NCBI GenBank assembly: GCA_021527695.1
Contig: JAKFAO010000007.1
Coordinates: 1,240,001-1,304,000 of the forward strand
Direction of reading: 5' to 3'
DNA length: 64,000 nt
Source: Naematelia aurantialba
Lineage: Eukaryota > Basidiomycota > Tremellomycetes > Tremellales > Naemateliaceae
Shown: in pieces, positions 10,181 through 22,016 of the stretch
Layout of the letters: the number at the start of each line of letters is the position of its first letter
Numbering within the stretch: position 1 is the first letter of the stretch
The notes under the pieces: generated by a model
What the model saw: the letters and a program-made list of their open reading frames with translations, nothing else
Databases searched by the model: none
Told to the model about the DNA's origin: nothing
Translations under genes and position numbers: made by a program

Positions 10181-12891
10181 ATGGAGCTGGACGCTCGCAG
10201 GTCGGCCACTCCGGCTACTTCTCCCATTCTGGTCGATACCGTCTTCCTCCTCTTCCTGCGGCTGGTTTACTTTCTCCTCTCACGACGGTTCCTCCTCTCC
10301 TCGCTGAGCCCGACACTGCGGGACCTGTCCAAGCCGGAAACACTGCTCCCACCCCCCGATGTTTCTCGGCCACGAAGCGACAGCCAACACTCTACCGGGA
10401 GCGGCCGGCCAGGGCTTGCTCGTTCCCGTTCTGGCTCTGGCACAGGAGTAGGCGGGGGGATCATTCCGATGTCCGACCTCGAGCTGGACGGCGATGTTGA
10501 CGACGTATACACTGAGGATGGGATGTCTTACCCCCCGTCCCCGGTCAGATCGCCAGCCCCCCTCCCCCCGTTTATCCGTCGAGGCACGGACGATCAGCTC
10601 AATCTCTCCAGAGGAGAAAGCAGCAACACCCGCGGCGCAGGCGGGCCAAGTGGAAGTGGGTTTGGCTTTGGAGCTGCGAGTGGGAGTGGGGTGGGAGGAG
10701 GGGCCGGGAGTTCGAGTGCGGGGGAGGCAGGGATAGAGATGATGGGTCTCGGACAGAAACTCAACGAGGCGGCAGCGGGAGCCAGGGGAAAGGTCCAGGT
10801 ACTTCAGCTGAGCCACGGGAGGAGAGAGGGCACCAAGGGGATCAAAAAGGCCACGAGGGGATTGAGCCGTCTCTCTAGGTGGGTTGATGTCTTGTCGGGA
10901 CAGCCCGGGGCTGATGTCGCAGGACGCTCTTCTCGGCGTGTTTTGCAGAGTCGTGCAACCTCCTGAGCCTCGTCATGTTCCATGCGCTCGGCATCCTGCA
11001 CTCCAGGTGAGCCATCCCTGCAGCCGCATCTGACTTGCAGATCACGGCATGTCAATTTCTCTGTATCTCTGCATGTACTGCTCGCCTTGGTGCTCCTCAT
11101 CGTGCCCATGGTTCAGTGCCTTCTCCTCACATATCGTTCACGAGGCAAGTGTTCCACTGCCGAAAGCAAGACGTGGCGGTCCTGATACAGCGCAGAGTCA
11201 TCTTCCGCCACAACCACACCATCTCGTACCACCTCCCTTCCTCTGACCTCTCGCGTCCTCATTGCCCTCATCCCTTTTTCCCTATACTGCTTCCTCTTCA
11301 CCCGTATTCCCCCATATATTGCCGCAGTCCCTCTCCGCAGCGTGATCCCGCAGCCGACACCGACCGATGACGAGTCGGATGCCGAGCCCTCTCCGAGCAG
11401 CATCGACGAAGCCATTGCCAAGTGGACCGAGTCTGGCCCCGAGGGTTGGGAAGGCGAGGGATGGCTCGCACCCAGTCTAGGGAGGCTCGTTGCCCTCGGA
11501 GTGATTGTTCTCGCCACGCTGTCCGGCTTTGGTGCGGCGCGGACCGCTTGGGGCTTTTTTGAGCACGCCTCGGCAGGCACGTGAGTAGCCGTCACGATCG
11601 ATTGGACCGAGTGGGCACTCATGAGACCAGTCGTCCTCTGACAGACAACGATGTCTTGCAAGCGGAACGATCTCTGTATCGAGTCCGGCAGGAGCTGGTG
11701 ACGAAGCGAGATGAGCTGGGCCGAATCAGTGGCGGTCAGCCTGGATCGCCTTCCCGTGGGTGGATGGGCAAGGTGTTTACCAACAAGGACGACCAGCGTA
11801 AGCCTGGCATGCAGTGTCACGCAGGCAAAGCTTAGGTGATTTTAGAAGCCGCGTCACTTCGCGCGGAGCTCGAGGGACTAGAAGCGATGGAGCGGCAGGT
11901 TGCGAGGTCCATGTCGGCCATGAAGCTACGGCGGGTAAGTTGATTTAACGATGTGCTCTACTGTAATGCTTACAAGGCAGCGGCGACAAGATTTCGGCCA
12001 AACCCTGCGGGGCAAGATCTACCATATCATCGGCTACATCTTCGCAATCTACTGTGCTGCGCGTCTGCTGATGGTACGTGCCTGCTCGTGCTCGGTTCCA
12101 TCTGCTCGACTGACAGCCACAACAGTGTCTCCCGTCCATCTTCTTCTCGCCCCTGTCGACATCCAACATCCCGTCCGACGAGACTTCCATGCCCGATGGG
12201 GAAGTGGACAGCCCCAAAGAAAAGGGCAACACCAATGGCGACTGGATCTCGTTTGTGCTTGCCCTTGGGCTCGCGCACCTCCCTACAGGCACGCTGGATA
12301 TCGACGTCGCCGTGTGGTCGCGGACCATCTCGTTGCTCCTCACAGGGCTGCTGGTGCTCTCGAGTCTGACGCAGGTCATGCGCAGTCTCAACAAGGTGCT
12401 GCGCCTGACGAGCAAGACCGTTGGCGCTGGGTTTCTGCTCTTGAGTCTAGGCCAGCTCTTTGTGCGTCGGTCCTCTCCGTATCCAGTCCACTGATTCTAC
12501 TCCCGCCCATTGCGCTCGTCGGGCCGTGTCCACCTCCTCTGGACTACGCTATTTGCTAACGCGCGTCCAGGCAACCTATACCATCTCGCTGCTGGTCCAG
12601 CTGCGCACCTCGATCCCTCCAGCTCCAGCACTGGACACCGACCCCTTCGCCTCGCTATACTACAGCAACAGCACCGGTTCTACCCCAGACCGCACGTCAG
12701 CAACCGACGCCGGGCGGTCGGGGCTGGCACGGACAGACGACTCGCTGCTCGCGTCGTTGCCTGATTTCAGAGTGTTCGGCCGCCTGTTCGACCTCGTCTT
12801 CCTCCTGGCCGCGCTGGGGACCGGCCTGTACCGCTACATTGTGATGAAGATCAACGGGGCAGACGAGAGTGGCGAGGTGTATAGACGATAG
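10181..12891 (+). CDS. Golgi pH regulator (GPHR/GPR89 family) anion-channel-type membrane protein
   Basis: Multi-spanning membrane protein of the GPHR family, which in other eukaryotes is an anion channel needed for Golgi acidification. Exons: 10181-10878, 10923-11006, 11041-11144, 11196-11580, 11631-11797, 11846-11934, 11981-12073, 12126-12461, 12571-12891; 758 aa. After the first hydrophobic segment (TVFLLFLRLVYFLLSRRFLL) there is a long Ser/Gly/Pro-rich insertion (about residues 50-215) that is not part of the core family. The core then shows LFSAC-FAESCNLLSLVMFHAL, VLLALVLLIVPMVQCLLL, a coiled stretch DVLQAERSLYRVRQELVTKR, the family signature RGKIYHIIGYIFAIYCAARL, and three to four C-terminal membrane segments ending RLFDLVFLLAALGTGLYRYI. 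Intron 11007-11040 is only 34 nt and intron 11145-11195 is GC-AG (GAG|GCAAGT). Overall family assignment is firm; the N-terminal insertion is unexplained. Confidence 0.88.
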
Positions 12892-13375
12892 ATGGGATTT
12901 TTGGTTTCTCGTGGATGAGGTCGTCCGCGACCTCGGCACCGGCACCGGCATCAGCGCCAGGTCGGCCAGCCGAGGTATCATCAGCGCCACCTCGGCCAGC
13001 CGAGGTATTATAGCGCCAGCGTCGGGCAGCCGAGTATCATCAGCATCAGCATCAGCGCAAGGGATCATCGGACATCCGATTGGGAATTGTACTGCCGCAT
13101 GCATATGCTACATTTTGGCTCGTATGACATTTCAGCTTGTATGACATCTTCGCAGCTGTATTCCTTTTCACGAGCCTTCTACCGCTAACCGCTAGCTGCC
13201 GAGCGCCGCGCATACCTCCGACCGCAAGTAGGAAGATGTACCATTCGGGAGATCCAGACGTGGCGTGTGCTCGCTGTGAATGACTTTGTCTCCGGCGCCT
13301 TCACACGGGGTCTTGATCGAGTTCGCCACGGCAGCACAGCACAAATCGCCCGGACAAGCTGTAACCTCGCGGGGA
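12892..13375. other. Convergent intergenic spacer
   Basis: Lies between the 3' ends of the Golgi pH regulator gene and the zinc-finger gene on the other strand. It contains the repeat array at 12931-13058 and no credible gene. Confidence 0.6.
12931..13058. repeat. Roughly 30-bp tandem repeat
   Basis: Three degenerate copies built on TCGGCCAGCCGAGGTATCAT followed by CAGCGCC, trailed by CATCAG hexamers. The core GGCCAGCCGAGG is partly self-complementary, so it may form hairpins in the 3' UTR. Confidence 0.75.
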
Positions 13376-16300
13376 CTAGTAAACCTCGCCCATGCCCTTC
13401 CACTCCAACACCTCGAGCCACTCGACGACCTCGCCCAGCCGGCGTGCCAGTTCCCTGCCCTGCTCTTCTAGCGCCTCTATACTCGGCACGTACCCTTCCG
13501 GACGGACGAGCTGCAATAGCTCCTCGCGGGCTTTTCTCGCCCCGTCGTCTTCCTCTCCATCCTCGTCTTCCTCGTCGTCTCCTTCCTCGTCTTCCTCGTC
13601 GTCTCCATCCTCGTCTCCTTCAGCATCCGCATCGTCATCGATAGGAGAGATGCTCGACAGATCCGAGCCTCCATCCGCCTCGCCCTTGCCCTTGCCCTTG
13701 GCACCATCCTCCGCCTCTTGCTTGGCAGCAACGCGCGTAGACGTGCTCAGCGCTGATAATGCCGAGTCTGAACTGGCTTCAGAATGCGACTTTGAGCGGG
13801 GCCGCTTCGCCGAAAGAGGAATCACGACCTCGAGCTCGCGTTTGGCCACGCTCCTACTAGGCGCGACGGTTGATTTTGCCGCCGACGCCGGCGTCGATTT
13901 GGCCACGTTGGGCTTGAGCGTCGACTGCGTCAAAGCCGACTTTGACTTGGGCGTGGCCTTGGGTGTGGCCGTCTTCTTCGGTGTATCTTTGGCTGAAGCG
14001 GCCTTTTTGGGCTTCCTCGCTTCCACCGCCATGCGGAATCGATATTCGATCCACTTGACAAGCTGCTTCACCTCGCTCGCCTTGCCGAAATGACTCCAGC
14101 GCTTGACAGAGACTGGCAGCTCGTCGGACTCCGCAGCGTCAGAGGCTTTGGCCCCGATCCCAGAGGGCCGCGGAACGCCCGTGCCCCATACGAGCAGGCC
14201 CGATGCCCATCCCAGTGGAGGGCGAGAGTCGTCTTCGACCGGCCGGGGAGTCAGGCAGTAGTAGACCCTGCCGTCTAGGTCTTCGCCTAGCGCCTCGAAT
14301 CGCAACAGCCTGCGTGCAAGCGCGGCTCGAAGACCGACCTGGGCAACGTCAGCTCCAAGACATCTGCAAGCAAACAACCCACATTGGCCGAAGCAAGTTT
14401 CATATCGTGCTCGCGCTGCTCTTGGTTTGTCTACAAAGGGTCAGACGATTATCTACGTTCATGATCAGCTTACCATCTCCTTGTTCGCCTTGGTCTCCGC
14501 AGCAGTCTTGCACTGTATCCGTAATTCGCTCAACTTCTTCCTCCTGACATCCCAGCTCGTGACAGCCCGCTTTATCTTGTCTGCATGTTTGCGCCGGGCG
14601 TCGGCCTCTCCAGCGGTCGCATCGATATCCGCTTTTATTGCTGGTGTTGCCAAAGTCCGCTCGGCAAGCGCAAGGAGCATACGGATCACCTCGGCCGGTT
14701 GAGGGACGCGTGATGCGCCGACGCGACGAGAAGGACCCGAATCAGCTGCCCAGGCTGGCACGGGCTCGCCGTCTGGGAGATCCAGCAGCGCGCGTATGGC
14801 TGACTCATTTGAGCCTCGATGATCCAGCTCGACCGCAGATGGTAGGCGGAGACGAAGTGGTTCCGACAGAGATTGGAAGATGCTCGAGAAGCGCGCAAGG
14901 TCGGCATAGTATTTGAGCTCGTCTCGGTGGCGCATCAGGGTATCGATTAGCTATAGAATGAGCTTCTTATTGTCACTCATACTTGGACTCACATCCTCGT
15001 CCTCACCGACCTGTTCCAACTGTTCTCTGATGACATCCAGCATTGCCCCTGCAAACAATCTCACGCTTGCCTCGGTGAGCGGCCGATCAAAGTCGTCCAG
15101 CGGAGGCAATGATCTCTCGGGAAATGACAAGACGGGTCGAAAGCGGTTCAGATACTCGCGCAGCTAACATGATTTCAGTAGGTGCAGGTTGCGCCTACGC
15201 CGAGCAGACTCACAAACATGCGCTGCTCGGCATCTTCAAGACTGAGCTTTGTGTCGACGTTCTCAAAGACTGGTGGTTCTACAGCAACCTCTTGCTTTTT
15301 GGGCTTGGGCCGTGGTTTCTTCTCCTTGACAGCGTCCTTGTCCCTCTTGGCCTTGAGCTTCCCAGCAGCCAGCTTGCCATTCGGCGTCCCCGTCTTTGCT
15401 TTGGCCTTCTTCGGCTGCTCTTTGCGTTTCCCGTTGGCCACATTGCTGTTTGTGGTTGCCTTGCCATTCGCTTTGATGGCAGCTTCGGGCTTTTTTGGCT
15501 TCTTTGGGGACAGGAAGTCGACTGGGTCGTGGTCGCTATCTATGTCTGAGAGACTCGAGTCGTCGTCTATGACAATTGTCGAGGAATCTGCCGGGGCTTT
15601 TGTGACTTTCACATTCGCCTTCGGCTTCTTTGGCTTTGCATTTTGCGATGTTGGCGACAGATCGGCGCCCTTCTTGATGACATTCCTAACGTGGTGTTAG
15701 ATTACCACCAGTTTAAATTACAGTAGCAGGATGAAATGGCGCACCCAAGCGGTTCAAGACCTTTCCTGCGGCGACCTATGAGTTATCAGCAGAAGTTCCC
15801 GCTGACGTGATTGCGGACCTCGCCTGCACATCCAAGTACATCCGGATCCTGGGGTCTTTGGCGGCATGGAGGTCGTGAACACGACAACTCACACTGCGAG
15901 CTATCGCACGTCCCCTCACAGCACGGACAGCTCCACGTATACCCCCACTGGGCGTTCCTCACATGTCCCGCGTCAGAACCCGCTGCTGACCGGCCCGTCG
16001 CGCGGATCTCAGGCGATGCGATGTGGTACCGCTTTTGCAGGTCTCGATCGCAAAAGGCGAGGTTGCATGCGCGCGGCACGGCGTGTTTCGAGAACTGTTT
16101 GAGCTTGGTACACCGTAGGACCTCTACAAGGTGTCAGGTCTGAGCCCGCAGAAACCCATCCAGGATGTGTCTAGTGATACCGGCGTAGGTGTAGGAGACC
16201 GCACAGCACACCGCGTGCAGTACATAAAGTAGCAAGGTAAAGGCTTACGGTCTGGTTCACACCGCGCGCGACATCTTAATTGGATCAGCGTTACACGGTC

Positions 16301-16868
16301 GTGAGAGTCTCGAGGGAGGAAGAGCCGAGATGAGCGATGGTCATGTGCAGACGAGATGAACAAAGGAGACAAGGGGAGACAAGGGGAGGCAAGGGGAGAC
16401 GAGGAGAACATACTGATGGCAGTAGATACCCTTTTCCCCCTCTCTGCCCGGTACATGCGCGTGCCCAGCCGCTGTCGACGCAGCAGCCGTCGATGCATGT
16501 TTTGCCTTTTTGCCGGGCAATCCGTCATCGCCTGTTCCAGACACAGATACAGCCGACGGGCGTTTCTTGCTCGACGCTGGGCTCTTTCCCGTCGCCGACG
16601 CGGTGGCTGTGGTTTTGGGCTGGGTTTTGGCGGCGGCGTTGGTCTTGGTTTTGGAGGCGGAGTTGGGCTTGGGCTTGGGCTTGGGCTTGAGCGTGGGCTT
16701 GCTATACTGCACAGCGCCGGTGTCGCTCTGGCTGTCGGCGACGGACAGCGCACTGAGATCTGAAGACGACGAAGACGACGACGAGCTGGAACTCGAGATG
16801 GTTTTGAGCAGTTGGGTGCTGAGACCGGAGGAGCCGATCGTCATTGGAGACGGAGGGTACGAGGACAT
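13376..16868 (-). CDS. zf-4CXXC_R1 (CDCA7-type) zinc-finger protein with WHIM/DDT-like region
   Basis: Exons from the 5' end: 16868-16414, 16274-16249, 16123-15893, 15775-15745, 15685-15214, 15163-14993, 14950-14474, 14430-14383, 14338-13376; 957 aa. After a Ser/Lys/Pro-rich head the zinc domain reads CHQCRARC, RCTKLKQF, ACNLAFCDRDLQKRYH, WGYTWSCPCCEGTCDSSQC, RRRKGLEPLG, which matches the 4CXXC_R1 pattern (CHQCR ... CxxCL..RYG ... CPxCRG.CNCS.CRR..G..PTG). Next come a Lys-rich nuclear linker, a DDT-like helical part (RPVLSFPERSLPPLDDFD ... RLFAGAMLDVI), and a WHIM-like FEALGEDLDGRVYY. The tail is very acidic and ends in a predicted helix. CDCA7 proteins direct the HELLS remodeller to chromatin; whether this protein does so is inference. 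The small second exon (26 nt) is the least certain piece. It is followed on the same strand, upstream, by Pol kappa. Confidence 0.78.
16363..16405. repeat. 10-bp ACAAGGGGAG repeat in first intron of zinc-finger gene
   Basis: Four copies of a 10-bp purine unit on the plus strand, so a pyrimidine repeat in the transcript of the minus-strand gene. It lies inside intron 16275-16413. Confidence 0.75.
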
Positions 16869-17197
16869 TGAACGTCTCGGCGACACAGGGTTCGGTGCAG
16901 TCGATCTCGGCTCTGCAAGCACGGAGCTCGTCGGTCTGTTGCACCCCTTGACTGGGCTCCAGAGCACAATATACAGAAAGATGATCTCGGGAACAGAATC
17001 GACGCGACGCGATACGGGTCCAAGTCCAAGTCTGTTTACGATTCCTGTCGTGGCATTTCGCCCCTTGTTCGACCACTGACCCCTGCTGGTTACCTTCTGC
17101 TCGTCTCTGCATGACAGCACGTGTAAGATGGCCGCATGTACAACAACAATGACCATAGGAATGACAGACGTTCGCGCCATGTAACCTCGCCAGCCGC
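16869..17197. other. Spacer between two minus-strand genes
   Basis: 3' region of the polymerase kappa gene and promoter of the zinc-finger gene. An open frame runs through it on the minus strand upstream of the chosen ATG at 16868, but it has no family similarity I recognise, so I treat it as untranslated. Confidence 0.5.
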
Positions 17198-19972
17198 TCA
17201 CTTGGCTTTGGACAGCCAAGCCATCATACCTCCGTTCCCGGGTGGATCCTTGCCCGCCCGTCTACCCTTCCTCTCGTCTCCGTCATTCACCTTTCCCGCC
17301 TGAGCACTCGTTTTTGCCTTTTTCTTTGGTGTTCGTTTCGCACTTTCTTCAATAGCCTCGCGATTGAGACACCAATCAATGTGCTCGTTCAAGTCTGTAT
17401 TGGACGTGGCGGGCCCAAGCGCCTCGGCGCAAATCGGGCACACGGGGCCGAGCGTATGTGCCGGCGCCTTGCGTTTACCCAGGGCCGCACTTGTGCTTGT
17501 GCTGATCACTGCCGCTGCCGAGTCGGGTGTTGCCTCCCGCTCAGAATCTCCAGCCGGATCTTGGTGCTCCACGAACTCCTGCATCTCGTCCTCTTCATCC
17601 AGCTGAGCCAAGTCGATAAAGTCGGCGTCCGGGGGACTGGCTTCACGAGACGGCCCAGCATGTGGCTTGGAGCTGCTCCCCTTCTTCGATGGAGAGGTGA
17701 AGAACTAGAGGAGTCAGCGATACCACTCAGTCATAAATACGCATATAACGTACATTTCGAATCCCCTTGTCAGGCAGAGTGAGGTCCCGCAGCGTGGACA
17801 TGCGTATCCCTAATAGGCGAATCCGGAGCGGCAATTCCTTTTTCAAGAGCTCCTGCGCGATCTGGACCAAATCAGCCGGGGAACGAGCTACGAGTGGGTC
17901 AGGACAAACCGGAAGGATCTCATCGGCTGTCGAAATCCATTTCTTGACCGACTGAGCTCGTGTTTTGCCTGTGTGTATCAGTGCGATGCGCCTCCTGCAG
18001 AAGCGTCGGCGGCCTACTTTCAAAGGTATGCAGCTATTGGTCTCAGCGGCGATCGCCCCACTGAACTCACCTTGAATTTGACCGTGACCGTTTTCCCGGC
18101 ATACTTCAAAGACGTCATATCCTTCTCCAACTCTTCTGCAATATCTGCCAGTGTTGCTAGAATGTCTTCATCGTTGGTCTTGTCTCCAAAGGTCCTTTCG
18201 ACGTGAGATCGACCTTTGCAAGTAGCTAAGCAAGGACATACCGTTCCACTCCCACACTTTTCCGCTCCTCACGCTTACCGGGGGCGACTTTGTTATCCGC
18301 TATGCCTAGATATGCCTCACTGATCGGATGAGCGAGTCCATACCTGTCGAGGTCAGAACATGAGAGCTCACCACAGGCCCCTAAACCCAAACCAGTGATT
18401 CATGACGAGGAGATCCGCGCGATGGGTGTAGATATCGCCGCAGGTCTATCCGTTCAGCTGCTATTCCGCCCAGAGACATCACGCTCGCTCACCTCGACCC
18501 CCAGACCCTCAAGGCACCGTTCTGTCACTCGCCCAAAACCTGGGATCTTGCGCACAGGCAGATCCCGCATGAAACGCGTGATGATCGCGCGGTCTTTCTC
18601 CAGCTCAAACTGGCCATTGGGCTTGTTCTTGTCTGAGCAGATCTACCAACGAAGTCAGCACCCTGCCCGCGATGCGCACCTGCTCTACTTGCCTTGGCTA
18701 GCATGCGATTCGACGCTATCCCAGCTGACATTGTGAGGCCGGTTTTCTCTTCCACTTGACTACGGAGGCGAGTGACCAGCTCGTTCGCAGTCATATTGTG
18801 CTCATTCATGTACGCCGTAATACTGACTCGTAAGCCCTTGGCAAAATCGCAAGGCTTGCTGTGAATAACTCACTTAAGATACCCCTCGTCCAGGCTGGCC
18901 ATCATGAGGTTTGGGTCGTACTGCAGCAAGACCTCTCGGACAGACTTGGACTCGGCGATATAGAGATCAAAGTTCAGCGGGGTTCTGGGCCTGAATGAGC
19001 TGCTGCGACACGCGTTGAAATGGATGATCGTACAGGATGATATGCGGACAGAGTTTCTTGGCGATGAAGCCTGCCATTCCCGACCTACAACCGAATTTCC
19101 GCGCTTCATACTGGCCTCGTCAGCTGACGACTTTCGTCGTTGTAGTCGAGTAACTCACAGAAGCAGTGGTTAGGACTCCTTGTCCTACGCCAAAAGCTTT
19201 TCCCTTTAGAGACGGGTCGCGCTTCACTTCCACAGCAGCGTACTGCAGAGTCAGCTAGGAGTCTCGTCGGCAGGAAGTGTAGCTGACAAAAGCGTCCATA
19301 TCAACATGTACGATGGTCTGCGTTAGATCGCGCGTAGCTTCGACCTCGATGAGCTGAGATATGAGCTCGCTTTCACCTTCGTCATTGGGGGTGGCGACGG
19401 GGAGGGACGTACAATCTTTTCAGCGTCCGCTTCGACTCGCTCCCGGTTTGCCGTGCGCATCAACTCGTCCCGCTACACCGGGCGTCAGTATGCAGCAGAG
19501 GGCCTCGGCGTGTGCAGCAGAGCGCCGACATCCGCACTGACCTTGTGCTGGAACCACGCGATCTTCTCGTTGAGCTCCTTGTCTTTCCGGACTTGGTTGT
19601 TGTAGAACCTGCGATACCGTCCGTCAGCTCGCGTACAACGATATCTCGGGGAACTGACTTTGATCCCTGCAGCAGCGTCAGCGCCTTCTCTTGAACTGAC
19701 CGTATGAACCCATCCACGTACCTTGGAAGCCTCGGCGATGATCCGGTTGACCTCTGCTTGATCAGCCCGACCTCAAACGCTCCGACACCCGACTCGCCCG
19801 TCTGATCCCTCATGAGACCTAGAACGTCAGCGCCATTTCTACCGTTCTAACTCAGTGACATACCTGCCTTGCCGACGCTCGGCCCAGCGAGACTCCGCTC
19901 AAAGCTCCGTTTCCTCTTTTCCGCCGCCTCGTTGTCCTCGTCCTTGATTTCTCCCGGGCGGCCCTTGGCCAT
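17198..19972 (-). CDS. POLK: DNA polymerase kappa (DinB-type Y-family translesion polymerase)
   Basis: Low-fidelity polymerase that extends past lesions such as minor-groove adducts. Eighteen exons from the 5' end: 19972-19864, 19818-19789, 19753-19722, 19666-19659, 19608-19542, 19472-19413, 19353-19288, 19242-19159, 19110-19034, 18990-18874, 18822-18693, 18642-18493, 18445-18372, 18343-18242, 18194-18071, 18033-18018, 17968-17754, 17704-17198; 655 aa. The kappa-specific N-clasp reads EVNRIIAEASKGSKFYNNQ. Catalytic carboxylates are in TIVHVDMDAFYAAVE and ASLDEGYL; KTGLTMSAGIASNRMLAK, PVRKIPGFGRVTE and the little-finger ADLVQIAQELL follow. A C-terminal UBZ-type finger is CPICAEAL ... HIDWCLN, then a basic tail. 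The polymerase contains an 8-nt exon, a 16-nt exon, a possible 35-nt intron (19754-19788) and a GC-AG intron (18643-18692). Confidence 0.92.
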
Positions 19973-20310
19973 GTCCGACCCAGCGCACCCAGGACCCGGC
20001 GGCGGAATCATACCCCCTGTCATCTACTTGTATAGCCAAAGTCTCGTCTCATTATACACAACCAGCTCAAGATATCACGTATCGTGTCGATGTTGTCGTG
20101 AAAGCAACCAGTTGACTGTAGGGGCTGATTTTGATTTTGCTTCCGCCGGAAGTCGCGGACATCGGGGAGGGGCAGTAACCGGTCGGTGTCTCTCTTGTCT
20201 TTTGACGCCATCAGCGACGACGACAACGACGCTGACGATAGTGACGACGGTGACGAGCTCGCTGCCCGGGGTAGTTACGTCTGCATGTAGATTCTCGTAC
20301 ACCACGGAAG
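19973..20310. other. Divergent promoter region, Pol kappa / carrier
   Basis: A 338-bp region between two divergent start codons. It contains a GACGACGACAACGACG-type simple repeat (about 20213-20256) and no gene. Confidence 0.6.
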
Positions 20311-21860
20311 ATGGACAACCGAATCCCTCCTCTATTACAGGCGACCTCAGGAGCGCTGGGGTACGTCTCACCCCTCCTTGCTTCCCCCTCGGCGGCGCTG
20401 ACAGCGCCAGCTCGGCAGTCGGTAATGCCCTGGTCTTCCCTCTTGACCTGGCGACGACGCACCTGCAACTGCGTCGATCCTCAGCAAGAAAGTGTACGCT
20501 TGACAAGCTGTCACCTCCCAACTTCCCCCTCGACAGCCATCCCGTCTCACCCAGACCTGCCGGCCTTCTCTTCCCGCCGGCTCGACGCGCACGCTGACTT
20601 GATCGCTGACCTTGTCCAGTGTCGCTCATACAAACTCTCCACCGCTTGGTCCAGCGCCAAAGCCCACGACGGCTCTACGCCGGCCTGAAAGCAGATACGC
20701 TCTCGACCCTCATCTCGTCCTTTCTCTACTTTCTCGCCTACTCGTCTCTGCACAAACTCGCTCTACGTCGGCCACGCCATCGGAGGTTGCCCGGTGGGGC
20801 TAGCGGTACGATCCCTGGTACTAGTCTTGGCACTATTCCTGGCAATGGTTTGGGTACTGGGAAAGTTACTGCGAGTGGCATTGGTTCTGCGGGTTCACCC
20901 GCGGGAATCGGAGGCATGACAACGAAAGCTAGCGCGATGGGCTCTCCGCGGCCACTGGGTGCGATCGAGGAGCTCGTCATTGGACTTGTGGCGGGCGTCG
21001 TGTCGAAAGGTCTCACGCTGCCTCTCTCTGCTATTGCGATCCGACAGCAGCTGGGCTCGGCCTCCGACGCTGAATCTGATTCTGATACCCACCACGGCGG
21101 CCGTACCGAGACCAACCCCAATCACAACCACAACATCACCACCAACACCAACGACAGCGCCATCGGCAACACCACAACCAACGCCAACGACAAAACCAAC
21201 ACCACCAACGACCACACCAACGACAGAGCACCGACCACCGACAATGTCGCTCGAGCGAAATCGACAAAGAAGGACAGCTTGACGCTCCTCCAAGCCATTC
21301 AGGCAATGTACAACGACGACGGTCTCAGCGGCATGTTCGCAGCCCTTCCGCCGTCCATCCCACTCGCCCTCCTCCCCTCGCTGACACTGTACATCCACAC
21401 CCTGCTCTTACGGCTGCTCGTGCCTGCCCGACACCGGGCCCACCCCAAAGCAACCACGACGTTCCTCCTGGGAGCCGCGTCAAACGCGCTCGCGACGGTG
21501 CCGCTGTATCCCCTCGTTCTGCTCAAGACGATAAGCCAGGCAGGACCGTCCAGACGATCAGGGCCCTCGGGACAGCCAGGACCAGGACAGTCACAGGTCA
21601 ATCAGCAAAACCAGAAGCGAGACGCGAGGAATCAAGATAAGGCGACAGGGGGAATGCTACATGCACTGGAAGAGATCGTCCGGACCCAAGGCGTGGCGGG
21701 GTTATACAAAGGTATCGAGGGACAGCTTGTCAAGGGCATCGTACAGCAGGGCGTCATGATGCTTCTCAAGCAGAGGTAAGCTCATTCTCTCGGCTTGCTT
21801 GGAGCTGACAATGGCAGAATCGAGGAAAGCGTGGTATGGGCGTACCGCACTTTGCTCTGA
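20311..21860 (+). CDS. ANT1: Mitochondrial-carrier-family protein, probable peroxisomal adenine nucleotide transporter
   Basis: Exons 20311-20360, 20405-20493, 20620-21775, 21818-21860; 445 aa. Three carrier modules are visible: VGNALVFPLDLATTHLQLR with a following helix (LYAGLKADTLSTLISSFLYF), LVAGVVSKGLTLPLSAIAIR with GMFAALPPSIPLALLPSLT, and LGAASNALATVPLYPLVLLK with GVAGLYKGIEGQLVKGIVQQ. This module pattern, with weak PxDxxK motifs, resembles the peroxisomal ATP/AMP exchangers (yeast Ant1, PMP34/47) that feed fatty-acid activation. Two insertions are unusual: a Gly/Thr run (about residues 95-135) and an Asn/Thr/His-rich linker (21105-21240) between modules two and three. Other carriers of this branch are possible. 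Start chosen because MDNRIPPLLQATSGALG leads directly into helix 1. Confidence 0.78.
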
Positions 21861-22016
21861 CATGTCCAGAATCAGCAAGAGTGTGTCTAGTCGTCATATA
21901 CGTTGTATCAGTAATTGCTTGCAAGTCACACGGCCAGATCCCGCATCGCAAAGCATGTAATCAGTATGTGCGGCTGGCATCAGTGCGCATTCGATTCATG
22001 CGATCTTTTGCCTCTA

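Noticed and set aside
16510..17079. Plus-strand frame opposite the zinc-finger gene's first exon
   Set aside because: Antisense of Lys/Pro/Ser repeats; no recognisable family and no intron structure.
20895..21398. 167-codon minus-strand frame opposite the carrier gene
   Set aside because: Val/Gly-rich antisense of the Asn/Thr repeat; the plus strand has a clear carrier family match.
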